Source: Gordius sp. MW1 (lineage: Eukaryota > Nematomorpha > Gordioida > Gordea > Gordiidae). Taken from it: a stretch of 64,000 bases of DNA. How positions within the stretch are numbered: the first letter of the stretch is position 1; each line of letters starts with the position of its first letter. The notes under the pieces were generated by a model. It did not search any database. It was not told where the DNA came from and saw only the letters and a list, made by a program, of their open reading frames with translations. A program made the translations under genes and the position numbers. This document shows, piece after piece, positions 60,401-64,000 of the stretch. Location: positions 18,972,001 through 19,036,000 of the forward strand of contig OZ038526.1 in the NCBI GenBank assembly GCA_964036665.1. The letters run 5' to 3'.

Positions 60401-62088
60401 ATAACTCAATTTATAGGTCCCTCCACTAGCTGAGCCTGGTCTGAATTTTGTTAGACCCCTCAGACCGGGTCTTCCCACCAAAACCGCGTAAACCGGTTTA
60501 CTTCCCCCCGCATGTATAACACTCCGCCCCTTCTCCCCTCCATTTCCGATTGTCCCATTGTAGGCTGAGGGGGTTGAAGAGCGATCAGCTGTTCCAGTCG
60601 CTATTTTGCGACCATCTCCCACCTCGAGGGCGGGCAGGGTAAATATTTCAAAAAAATCGACTTTTATCCCGTTACAAGTGGACAAATATTTTCGCTTGAA
60701 TAAATCCACGTACCTAAGGAAAAAAGAGTAGCGTTATGGCATATAATTAAGTCAAGCCTAAAGTTTATTTCATTTCACACCCCCCCCCCCGCCTTAACTT
60801 ATTGCTTATCATAATCCTCAAACACTTAGAAAGGAATCTGGCAAATGTAGTTCTAACGCGGCACGAAAACAATTGAAAGGTGTCGACTAATTTTGTAACA
60901 TGTTAAACCCGTGCTTTTATAATAGCTTTTTTATTAAAAAAATTTTATTTTATGTAGAAACATTATAAAGGCGAAGCATAAAAATGGGAAATATATAAAA
61001 TTTAAAAGCGGGTAATAAAAAAATTAATAACTAGCGTGGCAAGTATCCTCCATTAAAAGGGACCAGCTGTCGGCCAGGGATTTAAACTTTTACTTTGCTA
61101 TTAAAATACCTATTGTTGCTTATCATAAGAATACATTATGTCAAACAAATTGATGTTTTACTAATTTAGATAAGGAAATAGAAAAAATTGACATTTGAAC
61201 CTTAATTTTCCTACAAATAAAATTGTATGCGTAATTGAGGGGTGGGGTAGCTAGCCCAGCTAAAGGTCAAAAAGAATTAGCCCAACCTTAGCTAAAACTA
61301 TTTCATATAATTCTAAAAATATACCCGTCCTGTAGTACGTTGTAAACTTCCACGTATGTATTGAGCTCGATCCCTACCACGGTTATTTGAGCTTTACTCC
61401 CGCCCCCTCCCCCACCGCTATTTAACAAGAGGGTCCGGGTGGTAGTTAGGAAAGTTAGGTAGAGGCTATCTTGACCGCCCCCCACCCCACCCCCAGGAGT
61501 GGCCGAAAAATGGCGCCAAGAATAGAAGACGAAATGTGACGTGGTTGCGGTGACCGGTGGAATGCCAGCTGATCCCACCAGCTGATCCGATCCAGCTGCT
61601 GGCACCACCACAGCTGATTTGTAGGCCGGGTATTTATGGACGTGAGCCAAGAGAGCCAAAGCCGAATTTTCGCCACCCTCATCGCCTCCCTCATCGTCAT
61701 GGTGATGAGATTTTTCGACGGGCACGCTCATTTTAGACGAGTCGGCAGGGATTCCTTCTTCGACTCGGTACACGTGCGTTAGCACCCGATCGAAGGCTTC
61801 CTTCACCGGACTATCCCCATGCGACGCCATCTTGGATTCGGACGACGCCATCTTGGAAGGGAATTCGGAGTAGGTGGTAATGAGATCTTCGGGATTAGAA
61901 CCGAGATCGGAATCGGAACGGGATGGAGCATAAGCGGTTGATCTAACCTCGGTTAGTCCGTAAAGACCAAGCGGATTGTCTACTCGATTACTTTGACTCA
62001 CTATGAGGTAGAGGCGATCGTTGAACGTGAACGAATGACTCTCTACTAGCGAGGTTTGCGTTGGGGTTGTTGGAGCTAGAACTGAACC
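45489..62088 (-). CDS. Giant EAR-repeat and NG-repeat protein, 5' incomplete, 15 exons
   Basis: Exons, complement, in order: 62088-61325, 60713-60299, 59812-59520, 58113-57744, 57083-56833, 56182-55637, 54545-54361, 54276-54181, 53231-53103, 52509-52255, 50847-47903, 47528-46093, 46016-45883, 45766-45695, 45625-45489 (TAA). All phases match; the total is 8,028 nt, 2,675 aa. The first visible exon starts after an acceptor, so at least one upstream exon (start and probable signal peptide) is missing. Residues 1-700 and about 2,085-2,675 resemble EAR (EPTP) repeats: LYRWLDHKFALATVWPA, FEKVQTFPEANVVALAHF followed by YIVVAR and IYHYKG. Residues about 750-2,080 form repeats of the style VNGxDL, then a gap, then QTxxGxxTFxxxVxVxGxL. 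A cysteine-poor, serine and threonine-rich make-up suggests an extracellular matrix or surface protein. Similarity in style to the large arthropod eggshell proteins Nasrat, Polehole and Closca is only a suspicion. Exon 11 alone is 2.9 kb. Confidence 0.85.
51155..52157 (+). mobile_element. hAT transposon in an intron of the giant gene, exact 8-bp TSD
   Basis: A 1,003-bp element with ends TAGTGTTGT and ACAGCACTA, flanked by CATTTACA at 51147-51154 and 52158-52165. Subterminal GAACGCGTT repeats are present on both sides. Inside, on the plus strand at about 51663-51930, a decayed frame with FFEARDKTLNAF and SPHLPLWSGF then SIANAVLTAK resembles the hAT transposase C terminus. It sits between exons 10 and 11 of the minus-strand gene. 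Confidence 0.88.
56217..56363. mobile_element. MITE (GGCGTAGCC family) next to exon 6 acceptor
   Basis: Left GTGTAGCCAGGATTGGATTT, G-run, GGGGCAAAATGA, second G-run, and right CTGCTACGCCTATGATG. It belongs with 10929 and 11877. It begins only about 35 bp upstream of the acceptor of exon 6 of the giant gene (56182), so it is close to the splice signals. Target duplication unclear. Confidence 0.65.
57125..57275. repeat. Decayed MITE of the GGCGTAGCC family
   Basis: TAGCGCCAGGATTGAAACTT, GGGGTGGGGCCATAATGCC, GGGGCAAAATGAAA and a C-rich right part ending near CCCCCATG match the family layout. Ends are degenerate. Confidence 0.5.
58312..59066. mobile_element. Longer (about 750 bp) member of the GGCGTAGCC family
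   Basis: The left end GCGCGTAGCCAGG and G-run and the right end CCCACCCTCATTTACTCCACT are flanked by GACGTAA on both sides (58300-58306 and 59066-59072 approximately). The interior is longer than in the MITEs at 10929 and 11877 but non-coding. It lies in the intron between exons 3 and 4 of the giant gene. Confidence 0.6.
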
Positions 62089-62230
62089 CTAAATATGGAG
62101 TAATTTGTAAGGATATGATGAGAAAATTGTAGTGGATGTATTTGAAGGCTCTACCAGCATGGGCGCTTAGTTAGGATTTGCTAAAAAAACAAATAGATTT
62201 ATATAATCAATAATTTTCAATCCGTTTATA

Positions 62231-62480
62231 TAAATTTCATTGTATAAATACGGTGGATTTGGATTGATAGCGTAGGTAGAGGGAAATGGAACGCAATATT
62301 TCGGACACTTATAGTCCATCTTCAGGAAAAAAAAAAAAAAAAAAAATTTGAGACTTCATCTTCTCCTTTTTTTTTTTTTTTTTTCCTGAAGATGGACTAT
62401 AAGTGTCCGAAATATTGCGTTCCATTTCCCTCTACCTACGCTATCAATCCAAATCCACCGTATTTATACAATGAAATTTA
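62231..62480. repeat. Near-perfect 250-bp palindrome with A/T-run spacer
   Basis: The arm 62231-62328 is repeated inverted at 62383-62480 with no difference that I can see over about 98 bp. The spacer is an A-run, then TTTGAGACTTCATCTTCTCC, then a T-run. The right arm reads CCTGAAGATGGACTATAAG then TGTCCGAAA, which contains a hammerhead ribozyme-like core (CUGAAGA, GGAC/GUCC stem, GAAA). It lies just upstream of the first visible exon of the giant gene. Confidence 0.85.
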
Positions 62481-62520
62481 AATAGATTTATATCTTGTTA
62501 TACTTATAAAGGGTTACAAA

Positions 62521-62965
62521 TAGAGCCCTGCACGCCCAATCGGGTTTCGGGAGGGCTCGAGCAGAATTTAATAAAACAATCGGACCTCGGGCTCGGATCG
62601 GGCCTGATGAGGCGGTCCGACCCGAAGCTATACATAATATAACTTTTAAACTTCAGCTTATTTCCCTGTCTATTATAATATTTTGATTTAATGTGCAAAT
62701 CTTATTCTAGTAATTAAATATAATCATATTAGCTGTTACTTTATAAATTATTAAATAAGGAAATATTTTTAAAAAGTTAGATCTTTAGTTTTAAATTATT
62801 AGCTGAATAAATTGTAACGAGTGAAAATGAAATTTTATTTCAAACTTATCCTAGTTTTAAATTAAGGGTAAACAGTTTAATGCATTATGTATTTATATGG
62901 TGAATTATTTCAATTTTTTAAAAATTTTCTATTGGGTCGGGCTCGGGTTTGGGTCGTTCGAAGCG
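62521..62965. mobile_element. Truncated hAT copy related to the element at 42714
   Basis: Starts TAGAGCCCTGCACG, the inverse of the right end of the 42714-45063 element, and continues with GGGCTCG-type subterminal repeats. An AT-rich body follows that matches 42840-43100 in reverse (for example ATTATTAGCTGAATAAA, TTGTAACGAGT). It stops near GGGTCGGGCTCGGGTTTGGG without the terminal CTA end. Confidence 0.7.
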
Positions 62966-63491
62966 CACATAAATCTGTAACCTAATTGGTTGTCGGCCTA
63001 ACAGGTCAATCGTCTTTCTTTTTTTGACGAATGACGCATAGCCTAAAATGGCGGAAAATAGGAAAACAACATAATCATCTTGGAATCTATACAAATTAGT
63101 ATATATCCCTCAAAGGATTTGGAAAAAGTTGCCGTTATCGGAAGTTCTGCACGAAAATTATATTAATTCTTATTATGCACTACAAACGGAATCCTCTACT
63201 ATTTACCGAGAAATTCTTCATGTATCACTTATCTATTAACATTGGTACATTACTTATCCCTATTTTATTAACATTCATAGTTCTTTTTACAATACATATT
63301 TAGGCCTAAATTTATATACATAAAAATAAATATTAAACATAAGTCCACATACAATGCAACAATCACCTTTTTCATACACATATTATCCTTAAAATGTTCA
63401 GAGTTTTTTTTTATAAAACTAATATCTATATAATTTATATATATCTTAATAATGGTTCACCAAATGCTTTAATTCCTAAAATAAGTTAAAA
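62966..63491. other. AT-rich, nothing recognised
   Basis: No exon-like segment on the minus strand that would supply the missing 5' end of the giant gene. AAAATGGCGGAAAAT at about 63047 resembles a YY1-type site, unsupported otherwise. Confidence 0.35.
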
Positions 63492-64000
63492 ATGGTTTCA
63501 ACTAAATCCTTTTGTTTTACATGCAAAAAACTTATTAGCCTCAAAAAAAATAACTGTTTTATAATACATGGCCACCCTTCTGCTCGTTGTATCTCCTCTG
63601 GGAAATTCCCACCTGCTAGCCCTCTTATTCCACCTCTTGCCTCCATAATAGAGGATGCTCCTCATAATGCCCCTTGCTCGTCCAACTCAGATACTCAATC
63701 CTTAGACAGCCCCATTATTACCACTTCTTTGGACTATTCTTGGAGTGATTCTTTTTTAGCCTTAACCTGCCCCAATACTATTTCAAGAATCCCTAGGGGA
63801 GCTCGCCCGGCTTCTCAACAGTTTTTAATCAACCTTATAACTTCCATAACAAACTCTCCCTCAAATCTTACTAACTGGGATAAACTTTTCAGGCTTACCT
63901 TTCACACCTTATATGTAAGAGGACCCAACGCTGAAAATCTGTCCAAACATATTAAAGACTCCTTTTTAAATTTCAATATTGATAATATTTTTAAAAATAC
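63492..64000 (+). CDS. Open frame running off the window, LINE-like N terminus
   Basis: From ATG at 63492 the frame stays open for 169 codons to the window end, long for this AT-rich DNA. The N terminus has a zinc-finger-like spacing (FCFTCKK, then NNCFIIHGHPSARC: Cys-x2-Cys, Cys, His, His, Cys), then a proline and serine-rich stretch, then LTNWDKLFRLTFHTLYVRG. The codon make-up is C-rich in third positions compared with its surroundings. An N-terminal Cys/His finger followed by a low-complexity region is common in ORFs of non-LTR retrotransposons, and no splice sites are needed. A single-copy gene cannot be excluded. Family not recognised. Confidence 0.5.
   Translation, partial: MVSTKSFCFTCKKLISLKKNNCFIIHGHPSARCISSGKFPPASPLIPPLASIIEDAPHNAPCSSNSDTQSLDSPIITTSLDYSWSDSFLALTCPNTISRIPRGARPASQQFLINLITSITNSPSNLTNWDKLFRLTFHTLYVRGPNAENLSKHIKDSFLNFNIDNIFKN

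Overview
The window is AT-rich animal DNA with many short GT-AG exons, long introns and a heavy load of DNA transposons and LINE relics. It suggests an intron-rich invertebrate, most likely an arthropod. That guess rests on the style of the large secreted-type protein and of the repeats; no taxonomic marker is present. There is nothing prokaryotic, and no operon, CRISPR or ribosome binding site applies. Coordinates of exons were read by hand from splice sites and reading phase.

Three protein genes can be reconstructed. (1) 32-6366, minus strand: a complete ten-exon N-acetylglucosamine kinase (NAGK, 349 aa). (2) 24909-37245, plus strand: density-regulated protein (DENR, SUI1-type translation factor), two coding exons separated by an 11.7 kb intron packed with transposons; a possible extra 5' exon lies at 23600-23687. 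(3) 45489-62088 and beyond the visible 5' limit, minus strand: fifteen exons in perfect phase encoding at least 2,675 aa of a giant protein. It has EAR-like (EPTP-like) repeats at both ends and a roughly 1,300-residue array of NG-type repeats in the middle. The function of this third gene is not recognisable; it is the most interesting gene here.

Between the genes: 6.4-23.6 kb holds two LINE relics on the minus strand (16.4-19.25 kb and an RTE-type element at 19.5-22.45 kb), an older RTE 3' fragment at 7.8-8.4 kb, a 361-bp tandem duplication at 9.35-10.08 kb, and small hAT-type MITEs with exact 8-bp target duplications. The DENR intron holds a foldback element that was split by a 4.6 kb hAT-like element (itself filled with tandem arrays) and by another dispersed repeat. 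At 40.4-45.1 kb lies a Russian-doll stack: hAT in a MITE, second hAT in the first, dispersed repeat in the second, third hAT in that repeat, most layers bounded by readable 8-bp target duplications. The last 2 kb hold a near-perfect 250-bp palindrome with a hammerhead-like core, a truncated hAT copy and the start of an open LINE-like reading frame running off the window.

NAGK (amino-sugar salvage) and DENR (translation re-initiation) are unrelated housekeeping functions. Their neighbourhood gives no sign of joint work.
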